This document shows, piece after piece, positions 48,297 to 56,643 of a DNA stretch of 64,000 nt (positions are counted from its first letter, which is position 1; every line of letters begins with the position of its first letter). The stretch is from Gordonia mangrovi (GTDB lineage: Bacteria; Actinomycetota; Actinomycetes; Mycobacteriales; Mycobacteriaceae). The notes under the pieces were generated by a model, which saw only the letters and a list, made by a program, of their open reading frames with translations, ran no database searches and was not told the DNA's origin. Where the stretch lies: NCBI RefSeq assembly GCF_024734075.1, contig NZ_CP102850.1, positions 4,526,001 to 4,590,000 of the forward strand, given 5' to 3'. Both the position numbers and the translations under genes were made by a program.

Positions 48297-49307
48297 ATGA
48301 CCAGCCTGATCGACCCACCCGCGGTGACCGACAACCGGATGTCCGGGTCGGACCTGCTCCGCGAGTTGCTGCCGGTGTGTGAGACCGAGGTCGACCGGCA
48401 CATGAAGATGACCAAGGACTGGCATCCGCATGACTACGTGCCGTGGGACGACGGCCGCAACTTCGCCGCGCTCGGCGGTGTGGACTGGGATCCGTCCCAG
48501 TCGCAGCTGTCGGAGACCGCCAAGGCCGCGATGATCACCAACCTGCTCACCGAAGACAATCTGCCGTCGTATCACCGCGTCATCGCCGAGAACTTCAGCC
48601 TCGACGACGCGTGGGGCTTCTGGGTGGGCCGTTGGACCGCCGAGGAGATGCGGCATTCGGTCGTGATGCGCGACTACCTGGTGGTGACCCGCGGTGTGGA
48701 TCCGGTGGAGTTGGAGAACATCCGGATGGCGCACATGACCCACGGTTTCAACCCGCTGCCGGAGGACGACGGTCAGCGCGACCACAGCTTCGACATGCTC
48801 TACGCGGTCAGCTATGTCAGCTTCCAGGAACTCGCGACGCGCGTGTCGCACCGCAACACCGGCAAGGCGTGCGGGGACCCGATCGCCGACCGCATGCTGC
48901 AGCGAGTGGCCGCCGACGAGAACCTGCACATGCTCTTCTACCGCAACATCGTCGCCGGAGCGCTCGACCTGGTGCCGGACCAGACCATGGCCGCGATCTA
49001 CGGCATCGTCGCCAACTTCCAGATGCCCGGCGCGACGATGCCCAACTTCCGGCGCAACGCCGTGCTCATCGCCAAGGGCGGGATCTACGACCTGCCGCAG
49101 CATCTCTCCGAGGTGGTGATGCCGGTGCTGCGCAAGTGGCGGATCTTCGAACGCGACGATTTCGGTCCGCTCGGAGAGCACTATCGCGACCTGCTCGGAC
49201 AATTCCTCGAACAGATGGACGTGAAGGTCCGCAAGTTCGAGGAATCGCGGGAACGGGCGCTACTCCGGCAGCGCGCACGCGGTGTCGATTCGGCGACGCG
49301 GTCATGA
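48297..49307 (+). CDS. desA: Acyl-[ACP] desaturase (diiron, DesA family)
   Basis: A 336-residue ferritin-like diiron desaturase of the DesA1/DesA2 type, which adds a double bond to acyl-ACP using O2 and ferredoxin. Iron ligands fit E117-M-R-H120 (WTAEEMRHS), E178 (FQELATRVSH) and E208-N-L-H211 (VAADENLHML), with an additional Glu around residue 86. ATG at 48297 has GAGGAGAG upstream. A DosR-like box 65-84 bases before the start suggests control by oxygen limitation. The gene is coupled to a 92-residue reading frame (ATGA overlap at 49304). Confidence 0.9.
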   Translation: MTSLIDPPAVTDNRMSGSDLLRELLPVCETEVDRHMKMTKDWHPHDYVPWDDGRNFAALGGVDWDPSQSQLSETAKAAMITNLLTEDNLPSYHRVIAENFSLDDAWGFWVGRWTAEEMRHSVVMRDYLVVTRGVDPVELENIRMAHMTHGFNPLPEDDGQRDHSFDMLYAVSYVSFQELATRVSHRNTGKACGDPIADRMLQRVAADENLHMLFYRNIVAGALDLVPDQTMAAIYGIVANFQMPGATMPNFRRNAVLIAKGGIYDLPQHLSEVVMPVLRKWRIFERDDFGPLGEHYRDLLGQFLEQMDVKVRKFEESRERALLRQRARGVDSATRS

Positions 49308-49582
49308 CCGTCATCGACCAGACCGGCGCCTCGACGTTTGACGCCGCACCCGACGCACCGATCACCGGCTTCGACACCGCCATCGCCATGGCCGAGGCGG
49401 CCAGCTGCGGCAATGTGAGCTGGTGGAACACGATCCGCAGCCACGCCGACGACCCGGCCGCCGGGGAGTACGCCACGTCGGTCCTGCTCGCGCAGCTGCT
49501 GGTGTCGACGGCCCATCGTCTGGGCATCCCGGTCGCCGACGTGTGGGAGCGCACCCGGCGCACCGGTCGACTTCCGGACTGA
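49304..49582 (+). CDS. Small hypothetical protein coupled to desA
   Basis: A 92-residue soluble protein with the sequence MAEAASCGNVSWWNTIRSHA near its centre and HRLGIPVADVWERTRRTGRL at its end. I recognise no family. The ATG overlaps the desaturase stop as ATGA, so the two are co-translated. A role as small partner or regulator of the desaturase is possible from context only. Codon use is like its neighbours, and no overlapping gene on the other strand competes. Confidence 0.65.
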   Translation: MTVIDQTGASTFDAAPDAPITGFDTAIAMAEAASCGNVSWWNTIRSHADDPAAGEYATSVLLAQLLVSTAHRLGIPVADVWERTRRTGRLPD

Positions 49583-49634
49583 GTGCGGCCGGGCCTCTCG
49601 ACCGGCACCGGCACGCGACGCGTCGAGGGGTCGG

Positions 49635-49640
49635 TAGGCT
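49635..49640 (+). promoter_or_regulatory. -10 hexamer upstream of cysG
   Basis: TAGGCT ends eight bases before the cysG ATG at 49649, so the transcript is probably leaderless or nearly so. Confidence 0.4.
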
Positions 49641-49648
49641 CGTGGGTC

Positions 49649-50935
49649 ATGTCCTCAGGCGTGTCCGACGGTGAAGAACGTGCCCGTCCCGCAACCGAAG
49701 CGTCCCCGTCCGCACAATCACCGACCGATGACCCACGTGGTCACTACCTGGTCGGTCTCGACCTGGCCGGGCGCCGCGTGGTGGTCGTGGGCGGCGGGTC
49801 GGTGGCCCAGCGCCGATTGCCGAATCTCATCGCCGCCGGCGCCGACATCCATGTGATCGCGCTCGACCCCACCCCGGCGGTCGAGTCCACGGTCGGTATC
49901 TCGGTGTCGCATCGGGCCTATCAGGACGGTGATCTCGACGGGGCCTGGTACGTGATGGCCTGCACCGATGACCCTGCGGTCAACGCGCAGGTGGTTGCCG
50001 ACGCCGAGGCCCGACACACCTTCTGTGTCCGCGCCGACGACGCGCGCTACGGCACGGCGGTGACCCCCGCGTCCGGACGGCACCGGGATCTGCAGTTCGG
50101 GGTGCTCGCCGGTGGTGACCACCGGATGTCGGCGGCCCTGCGTGCCGCGATCGGTCGGGCGCTGGCCGAGGGATCGCTGCGGGTCGACGACGACGCGCCG
50201 CACGCCCCGGGAGTGGCGCTGGTCGGCGGTGGCCCCGGCGACCCCGACCTGATCACCGTGCGCGGCCAGAAGCTGTTGGCTCAGGCCGACGTCGTCGTCG
50301 CCGACCGGTTGGCGCCACCGCAGTTGCTCGCCGAACTCGGCCCGCAGGTGGAGATCATCGACGCGGCGAAGGTGCCCTACGGCCGCGCGATGAAGCAGGA
50401 CGCGATCAACGCCGTCCTGGTGGAGCGCGCGCAGGCGGGCAAGTTCGTGGTGCGGCTCAAGGGTGGCGATCCCTATGTGTACGGTCGCGGTTTCGAAGAG
50501 GTGCAGGCCTGCGTCGAGGCCGGCGTGCCGGTGACGGTGGTGCCCGGCATCAGCAGCCCGATCGCCGCGCCGGCCTCGGCCGGTATCCCGGTCACCCATC
50601 GTGGGGTGACCCATGAGGTGGTCATCGCCTCGGGTCACGTCGCCCCGGATCATCCCGATTCGCTGATCGACTGGCCGTCGATCGCGAGATTGCGCGGGAC
50701 ATTGGTGTTGATGATGGCGGTCGAGCGGGTCGACGTGTTCGCCGATGCCCTGCTGGCCGGTGGCAAGCCGCCCGCGACGCCGGTGGCGATGATCGAGAAC
50801 GGATCCTTGCCGACGCAGCGGGTTCTGCGTAGCGATCTCGAGCATGCCGCGGCCACCGCCGACGAGCAGGGGCTGCGGCCGCCGGCGATCGTCGTCATCG
50901 GCGAGGTCGCCGGATTCACGGACTTGGCGATGTGA
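49649..50935 (+). CDS. cysG: Siroheme synthase / uroporphyrinogen-III C-methyltransferase
   Basis: A 428-residue two-domain protein. The N-terminal precorrin-2 dehydrogenase/ferrochelatase-like part starts about residue 30 with AGRRVVVVGGGSVAQRRLPN; the C-terminal SAM methyltransferase starts near 190 with VALVGGGPGDPDLITVRGQK and ends with LPTQRVLRSDLEHAA. It makes precorrin-2 and siroheme, feeding both sulfite/nitrite reductase and cobalamin paths. It matches Rv2847c, though the DosS/DosR and desaturase genes separate it here from cobB. ATG at 49649 gives a short polar leader of about 30 residues. Confidence 0.93.
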   Translation: MSSGVSDGEERARPATEASPSAQSPTDDPRGHYLVGLDLAGRRVVVVGGGSVAQRRLPNLIAAGADIHVIALDPTPAVESTVGISVSHRAYQDGDLDGAWYVMACTDDPAVNAQVVADAEARHTFCVRADDARYGTAVTPASGRHRDLQFGVLAGGDHRMSAALRAAIGRALAEGSLRVDDDAPHAPGVALVGGGPGDPDLITVRGQKLLAQADVVVADRLAPPQLLAELGPQVEIIDAAKVPYGRAMKQDAINAVLVERAQAGKFVVRLKGGDPYVYGRGFEEVQACVEAGVPVTVVPGISSPIAAPASAGIPVTHRGVTHEVVIASGHVAPDHPDSLIDWPSIARLRGTLVLMMAVERVDVFADALLAGGKPPATPVAMIENGSLPTQRVLRSDLEHAAATADEQGLRPPAIVVIGEVAGFTDLAM

Positions 50936-51051
50936 CATCAGGGACCGTGACACCAATGGTGTGACGCCCGAAACGCCGGCCGCGCACCAGAGCCGGAACT
51001 GCCCAACGGGGATTGGCATATTCGGGTCGCCGGACGGTACCGTCGACCTTT

Positions 51052-52572
51052 ATGTCAGCCCCCGAGACGTCGAGCCCCGTGCACGCCGCCGTGCCGGCCT
51101 ATCGCAACGTCTTCGGGCCCGCGATCCTGGTGCTGAGCGGGATGCAGCTGCTGATGGTGCTCGACGGCACCGTGGCGGCCCTCGCACTACCCAGGATCCG
51201 CGACGCGCTGGCGCTCTCGGAGTCCGGCGCCAACTGGATCATCAGCAGCTACGTTCTCGCGTTCGGCGGACTCATGCTGCTGGGCGGACGCCTGGGCGAC
51301 GCGTTCGGGCGCAAACGCATGTTCGTCGTCGGCGTGGTGGCCTTCACGGTCACCTCGCTGCTGTGCGGCATCGCCTGGAACGAGGCGAGCCTGATCATCG
51401 GACGAGCCCTACAGGGGGCGTCGGCCGCGATCGCCGCCCCGACCGCGATGGCGTTGGTCGCGACGACGTTCGCGCCCGGAAAAGCGCGCAGCCAGGCGTT
51501 CGCCATCTACGCCGCGATGACCGGTGTGGGTTCGGTCGCCGGGCTCATCCTGGGTGGCGTCCTCACGCAGGTGTCGTGGCGCCTGGTGTTCTTGATCAAC
51601 GTCCCGATCGGGGCGCTCGTCGCGGTCGGCGCGATCGCGGTATTGCGTGAGTCGCAGGGAGAGCGGCTGTCGTTGGACATCCCCGGTGCGATCCTCGGGA
51701 CACTCGGCTGCACGCTGTTGGTGCTGGCGGTCAACGAGGGACCCGACGGGTGGGCGCGTCCACTGGTCGTGGGGTCGTTCATTCTCGGCGGTCTGGCCTT
51801 GATCGCGTTCGTCATCGTCGAACGGCAGGCCGCGAACCCGATCCTGCCGTTCGTCCTGTTCGACAACCGCAGCCGCGTCGCTGCCCTGGTCGCCATCTTC
51901 CTCGCCAGCATGATCATGATGTGTATGGCGGTGTTCATCTCGCTGTACCTGCAGGGGATTCTGAAATACTCACCGATCCAGAGCGGGATGGCCGTGGTGC
52001 CGTTCGCGTTCGGGTTGGGTATCGCGGCCGCCATCGCGTCGAAACTCGCGCTGATCATCCAGCCGCGCTGGCTGGTGCTGGTCGGCGGCACCATCATCCT
52101 GGCCGGCTGCCTCTACGCATCGTCGATCGCCACCGGCAGCCCCGGATACTTCCCGAGCATCGCGCTGCCCGTGGTGGTGATCGGTTTCGGTGTCGGATTC
52201 GCCGTCATCCCGCTCACGCTGTCGGTGGTCGCCGGTGTCGGCCCCACCGAGATCGGCCCACTCACCGCGCTGGCCCAGGTCGCACAGAACCTCGGTGGCG
52301 CGATCGGACTGGTGGCCGTGGGAGCCGCGGTCACCTCCCGGGCCTTGTCCGAAGGCGGAACCACCGAGCCGGTGGAACGGATGAACCCGACCGAGCTCGC
52401 CGCGCAGGCCAGCGGTTACGGGCTCGCCTTCGCCTGCTGCGCCGGTATCGCGGTGCTCGCTGCCGTCGTGGTGCTGTTCATGCGGTTCACCCCGGCGGAA
52501 GTCGCGGAAGGCCAGGCGGCGCAGGAAGCGGCGAATGCCAATCTCGACGTCGACGACCACGGCGCACACTGA
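51052..52572 (+). CDS. efpA: EfpA-like major facilitator multidrug exporter (DHA2)
   Basis: A 506-residue transporter with 14 predicted membrane helices. Family pieces are LMVLDGTVAALALPRIRDAL (helix 1 motif), NWIISSYVLAFGGLMLLGGR with LGDAFGRKRMF (motif A loop), and the helix-5 GSVAGLILGG. It exports drugs or lipids using proton-motive force; EfpA in M. tuberculosis (Rv2846c) has the same neighbours. ATG at 51052 lacks a strong ribosome site. A TTGGCA-like -35 (51013) and TACCGT (51038) are seen upstream at wide spacing, so the promoter is unclear. The C-terminal end is acidic and Ala-rich. Confidence 0.9.
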   Translation: MSAPETSSPVHAAVPAYRNVFGPAILVLSGMQLLMVLDGTVAALALPRIRDALALSESGANWIISSYVLAFGGLMLLGGRLGDAFGRKRMFVVGVVAFTVTSLLCGIAWNEASLIIGRALQGASAAIAAPTAMALVATTFAPGKARSQAFAIYAAMTGVGSVAGLILGGVLTQVSWRLVFLINVPIGALVAVGAIAVLRESQGERLSLDIPGAILGTLGCTLLVLAVNEGPDGWARPLVVGSFILGGLALIAFVIVERQAANPILPFVLFDNRSRVAALVAIFLASMIMMCMAVFISLYLQGILKYSPIQSGMAVVPFAFGLGIAAAIASKLALIIQPRWLVLVGGTIILAGCLYASSIATGSPGYFPSIALPVVVIGFGVGFAVIPLTLSVVAGVGPTEIGPLTALAQVAQNLGGAIGLVAVGAAVTSRALSEGGTTEPVERMNPTELAAQASGYGLAFACCAGIAVLAAVVVLFMRFTPAEVAEGQAAQEAANANLDVDDHGAH

Positions 52573-52600
52573 CGGCCGCGCACTCACTCGAGCCGAGTCC

Positions 52601-55324
52601 TCACCTCGTGGATGACACGATCTCGGCGAGCTCGCCACGCGAGCGGATGCCGAGTTTCCGGTAGACCTTGCGCAGGTGGTATTCGACGGTTTTCGGACTA
52701 AGGAACAAGGCCGCGGCGGCCTCCCGGGTGGTGCGCCCGTCGGAGAGCAGCAGCGCCACCTGCAATTCCTGCGGCGTGAGCGCCGCGACACCGCCGAGGG
52801 GGCGGGTCGTCACCCGCTCTCCGGTGAGGTCGAGTTCGGTGGCCGCGCGGTCGGCCCACGGTTCGGCGCCGAGTTCGGTGAAGATCGACAGCGCACGACG
52901 CAGATGCCCGCGGGCCTCCACACGGCGGGCGGCCCGGCGCAGGCGCTCGCCATAGGCGAGCTCGGTCCGGGCGGTCTCGAAGGTGTCCGGGGTGTTGTGA
53001 TGCAACGCCAGTGCCTCGGTGAAGGGCTGGTCGAAATCATCGGCGACCAGCGCGCACGCCCTGCGCGCGCGGGCCCGCGACCACGGCCGGCCTTTGGCGT
53101 CGGCGACGGCCAGGAAGCGCCCGGCCATGGTGGCCGCCTCCTCGGAGCGGCCGAGACGCAGAAGGGTTTCGACCAGATCCGGACGCGGCGAGAGGTCGGG
53201 GTCGCCCACGGACCGTTCGGCCAGCATCTGGTCCACCGCGAGCTGCCGACGCATCGTCTCGTCCGCGTCGTCGCCGCACACGGCGAGGTCGGCGAGCGCG
53301 AGCAGGGCCCAGATCTCCGCGGTGCGGATCTCCCGATCACGGCCCAAGGTGATCGCCTCGTGCGCGTGGGACCGGCAGTCGATCGCCTGCCCGGTGTGTG
53401 ACTGCAGCCAGGCCAGGCCGGCCAGATTCATGGCCAGCTCGGTGGTCTGCCCGGTATCGCGGGCCAGGCGGATCCCCTCGGTGTAGTCCGCGGCGGCCCG
53501 CCGCCAGGAATCGGAGGTCGCACCATCCCGGGCCACCTGGAACAACAGGCCCGGCAAGACGCCCACTCCGGCTCGCGTGCGGGCCTGTTCGATCCGTTCG
53601 CGCAGGACGCGCCCGGTGTCGGCGTCACGGAGAAACAGCGGGGCGTACAGCAGCCACGACACGCTGTCCTCGTCATCGCGGAGATCCGGGCTGTCGGTCA
53701 ACAACGGCATGGCGTCCTGCAACTCGGTGATGCCACCGGTACCCGCCAACACCTGGGCCATGCCGGACGCGACCGTTCCCATCGCCCGCGCGCGGGTGGT
53801 GGTGGCCGCGGCGACCGCCGCACCCAGGGGCGCCACGAGTCGGCGCGCCACCGCACCGTCGGCCAGGAAGGCGCTTGCGTGCACCGCCTCGGCCAGTAGC
53901 CGAGCCCGCAGATCCGCCGATTCGCTGGCCATCGCCGCCTGTTCCAGCAGGGTGATGCCCACTCGCAGCGAACCACTGCGCGCCGCGATCACTGCCCGCA
54001 GCTCGAGCGCCGGCAGCGGCGTCGCGTGTCCGGGCGACCCGTCCGGCCGGTCGAGGTCCAACTCGTCGAGCAGGGCAAGCGCACGTGCACTGAGTCCGGC
54101 CGACCAGGCGCTCGCGGCCGCGGTCAGCAAGCGGTCGGTGGCGTCGGCCGAGTCCGGACTCAGCCGGGCGGCACGCTCGTAGGCGGCCGACGCCACCGCC
54201 CACGCGGACCGCTCCGCGGCCCGCTCGCCGGCACTGTGCAGCAGCGCCGCGGCTTCGGCATCGGGCGCCCACAGTGCCTCGGCGAGGTGCCACGCCCGAC
54301 GGTCGACGTCTTCGTCAGGAAGGGCGGCGGCCACTGCGGCGTGCACGGTTCGGCGCCGCTGCGGTGGCGAGTCGCGATAGACGGCCGAGCGCAACAGCGG
54401 GTGTCGGAAGGTGATCTCACCGCCGACCACCTGGGCGAGGCCGGCGTCGGCAGCGCAGGCGAGCTGCGCGACGTCCAGTTCCAGCGCGGTGCAGACCTGT
54501 CCGGTGAGCCGGAGATCACCGTTGCAGACCACCGCGACGAGCAGCACCGAGCGCGCGGTCTCGTCAAGGGGACGGAGTCGGCGGACGAACGCGTCGACCA
54601 GGTGAGCCGACAGCGCGGCCGGGACACCTGACGGTGGTGGGGGAAGGGCTTCAGGACTCTCGGCGAGTTCGGCGACGGCCAGCGGATTTCCGTCGGTCAG
54701 TTCGTACAGGCGCAGCACCCAGTCCTCGTTCACCGGCGTCGTCAGAAGGTCGTCGACGAGGCCACGGACCCCGGCCAGGTCGAGTCCGGTCAGGTGCAGG
54801 GTGTCCACGCCGGACACCAGATCGTCCACCTCCCCCTCCCGGCCGGCCACCAGGACCGCGATCGGGTCCGCACTGAGTCGGCGGGCCGCGAACAGCAGGG
54901 CGTCCACCGACGGTGCGTCGATCAGTTGCAGATCGTCGAGCAACACCGCGACCGGGCCATTGTCGGCGTAGCGGCACAACAGGCTCAGCGTGGCCGCGCC
55001 GATCGCGAAGCGGTCACCGGCCCCGCCCTCCTCGAGCGCGAGTGCCGAGGCGAGCGCGCGGGCCTGCGGTGCGGCGATGGTGTCGAGCAGGTCGAGCGTC
55101 GGTCGCAGCACGGTGAGCAACGCCGCGAACGGGACCTCGCGTTCGGGTTCGGTGCCGGTGGCCCGCAAGACCCGGAAGCCGTCGAGCCGACTCTCCGTCC
55201 ACCCCAGCAGTGCGGTCTTGCCGACGCCCGGCTCGCCGGTGAGCGCGAGCACACCGCTGGTGCCGATCCGAGCGGCCGACACCAGCCGATCGATCACCTG
55301 TTGCTCGTGTTCGCGGCCTATCAC
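52601..55324 (-). CDS. Large ATP-binding LuxR (LAL) family regulator
   Basis: A 907-residue regulator. Walker A GEPGVGKT is at 30-37, Walker B-like VAVLLDDLQLIDA follows, then TPR-like helices occupy about 350-800 and a C-terminal LuxR helix-turn-helix is at about 835-900 (ALTPQELQVALLLSDGRTTR with EAAAALFLSPKTVEYHLRKV). This is the LAL/MalT-like design that usually activates accessory or specialised metabolism genes. A GTG at 55324 is preferred; a TTG at 55327 lies exactly six bases after TAGACT on the minus strand, so a leaderless TTG is also possible. It is divergent from the methyltransferase gene with about 107 bases between. Confidence 0.88.
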   Translation of the reverse strand: MIGREHEQQVIDRLVSAARIGTSGVLALTGEPGVGKTALLGWTESRLDGFRVLRATGTEPEREVPFAALLTVLRPTLDLLDTIAAPQARALASALALEEGGAGDRFAIGAATLSLLCRYADNGPVAVLLDDLQLIDAPSVDALLFAARRLSADPIAVLVAGREGEVDDLVSGVDTLHLTGLDLAGVRGLVDDLLTTPVNEDWVLRLYELTDGNPLAVAELAESPEALPPPPSGVPAALSAHLVDAFVRRLRPLDETARSVLLVAVVCNGDLRLTGQVCTALELDVAQLACAADAGLAQVVGGEITFRHPLLRSAVYRDSPPQRRRTVHAAVAAALPDEDVDRRAWHLAEALWAPDAEAAALLHSAGERAAERSAWAVASAAYERAARLSPDSADATDRLLTAAASAWSAGLSARALALLDELDLDRPDGSPGHATPLPALELRAVIAARSGSLRVGITLLEQAAMASESADLRARLLAEAVHASAFLADGAVARRLVAPLGAAVAAATTTRARAMGTVASGMAQVLAGTGGITELQDAMPLLTDSPDLRDDEDSVSWLLYAPLFLRDADTGRVLRERIEQARTRAGVGVLPGLLFQVARDGATSDSWRRAAADYTEGIRLARDTGQTTELAMNLAGLAWLQSHTGQAIDCRSHAHEAITLGRDREIRTAEIWALLALADLAVCGDDADETMRRQLAVDQMLAERSVGDPDLSPRPDLVETLLRLGRSEEAATMAGRFLAVADAKGRPWSRARARRACALVADDFDQPFTEALALHHNTPDTFETARTELAYGERLRRAARRVEARGHLRRALSIFTELGAEPWADRAATELDLTGERVTTRPLGGVAALTPQELQVALLLSDGRTTREAAAALFLSPKTVEYHLRKVYRKLGIRSRGELAEIVSSTR

Positions 55325-55431
55325 CAACCACCCAGTCTAGGTCCCGATGCACGACCAGGGGGGTCACCGGACGCGGTCGGGCACCCGGGCTTCGTAGGTT
55401 CGAGAAACCATCGATCCAGAGGAGAACAGAC

Positions 55432-56523
55432 ATGACCACGACAGACGACTCGACCGGCACGATCGCCGAGATCGACCCCGACGCACTCATGCAGTTCGTG
55501 TTCCGGGCGGTGGGCGAGGTGGGTGCCACCCTGAACACCGCTCTCGTGGTGGCGGGCGACAAGCTCGGCTACTACCGCGACCTCGCCGCCCACGGTCCGA
55601 GTACCCCAGCCGGGCTCGCCGAGCGAACCGGCACCGGCGAGCCCTACGCGCGCGAGTGGCTCAACGCCCAGGCGGCGGGAGGCTTCGTCACCTACGACCC
55701 GGACACCGCGACCTACACGCTGCCGGCCGAGCACGCCGTCGCCCTCACCGACGAGAGCAGCCCCGCATTCCTGCCCGGGCTCTTCCAGATCGCGCTCGGC
55801 ACCGTGCACGACACGTCCGACGTGATCGCGGCCGCCCGCGACGGCGCCGGTGTCGGCTGGCACGAACACAACACCGACGTCCACCACGGGTGCGAGCGAT
55901 TCTTCCGGCCCAGCTACCACGCGTACCTCGTCACCGAATGGCTGCCCGCGCTGACCGGGGTGGTCGACCGACTCACCTCGGGTACCACTGTCGCCGACGT
56001 GGGATGCGGGCACGGCGCGTCCACCATCCTGATGGCCCAGACCTTTCCCGCCTCGACGTTCGTCGGCATCGACTATCACCCCCAGTCGATCGCGATCGCC
56101 CGCGACCGTGCCGAGGAGGCCGGCGTCGGTGATCGGGTGCGCTTCGAGGTCGCCGCGGCCGACAAGTTCACCGGTCGCGATTATGGCCTGGTGACGATGT
56201 TCGACTGCCTGCACGACATGGGCGATCCGGTCGGCGCGGCGACGCATGTGCGGGAGGCCCTGGCCGCAGATGGCACCTGGATGGTCGTCGAACCACTCTC
56301 CGGAGATCATGTCGAGGACAACCTGAACCCGGTCGGGCGCGCCTATTACGGATTCTCGACCCTGCTGTGCACACCGGCATCGCTGTCACAGGACGTCGGG
56401 CTCGCGCTCGGCACCCAGGCCGGACCCGCCCGAATCCGAGCGGTCACCACCGCAGCGGGGTTCACCCGGTTCGACCGGGTCGCGCAGACGCCGTTCCACC
56501 AGGTGTTCGAGGTCAGGCCGTGA
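55432..56523 (+). CDS. SAM-dependent methyltransferase with N-terminal winged-helix domain
   Basis: A 363-residue class I methyltransferase. The N-terminal winged-helix/dimerisation part (AVGEVGATLNTALVVAGDKL and LAERTGTGEPYAREWLNAQA) is the type seen in O- and C-methyltransferases of small-molecule paths. The SAM-binding motif is VADVGCGHG at 187-195, followed by PASTFVGIDYHPQSIAIA, and DCLHDMGDPVG is a post-motif acid loop. ATG at 55432 has AGAGGAGA about 8 bases upstream. It is the first gene of the cluster divergent from the LAL regulator. Confidence 0.82.
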   Translation: MTTTDDSTGTIAEIDPDALMQFVFRAVGEVGATLNTALVVAGDKLGYYRDLAAHGPSTPAGLAERTGTGEPYAREWLNAQAAGGFVTYDPDTATYTLPAEHAVALTDESSPAFLPGLFQIALGTVHDTSDVIAAARDGAGVGWHEHNTDVHHGCERFFRPSYHAYLVTEWLPALTGVVDRLTSGTTVADVGCGHGASTILMAQTFPASTFVGIDYHPQSIAIARDRAEEAGVGDRVRFEVAAADKFTGRDYGLVTMFDCLHDMGDPVGAATHVREALAADGTWMVVEPLSGDHVEDNLNPVGRAYYGFSTLLCTPASLSQDVGLALGTQAGPARIRAVTTAAGFTRFDRVAQTPFHQVFEVRP

Positions 56524-56643
56524 CCCGGAGGCCGTGACGTCCGGGCCGCACGGGTGGACACTGAGAAGACGGCGAACACGACGAACGCGACATCGCTCTG
56601 GTGCGACGAGAGATCGGAAGCGATGCCGGCAGGAGGTGGGACG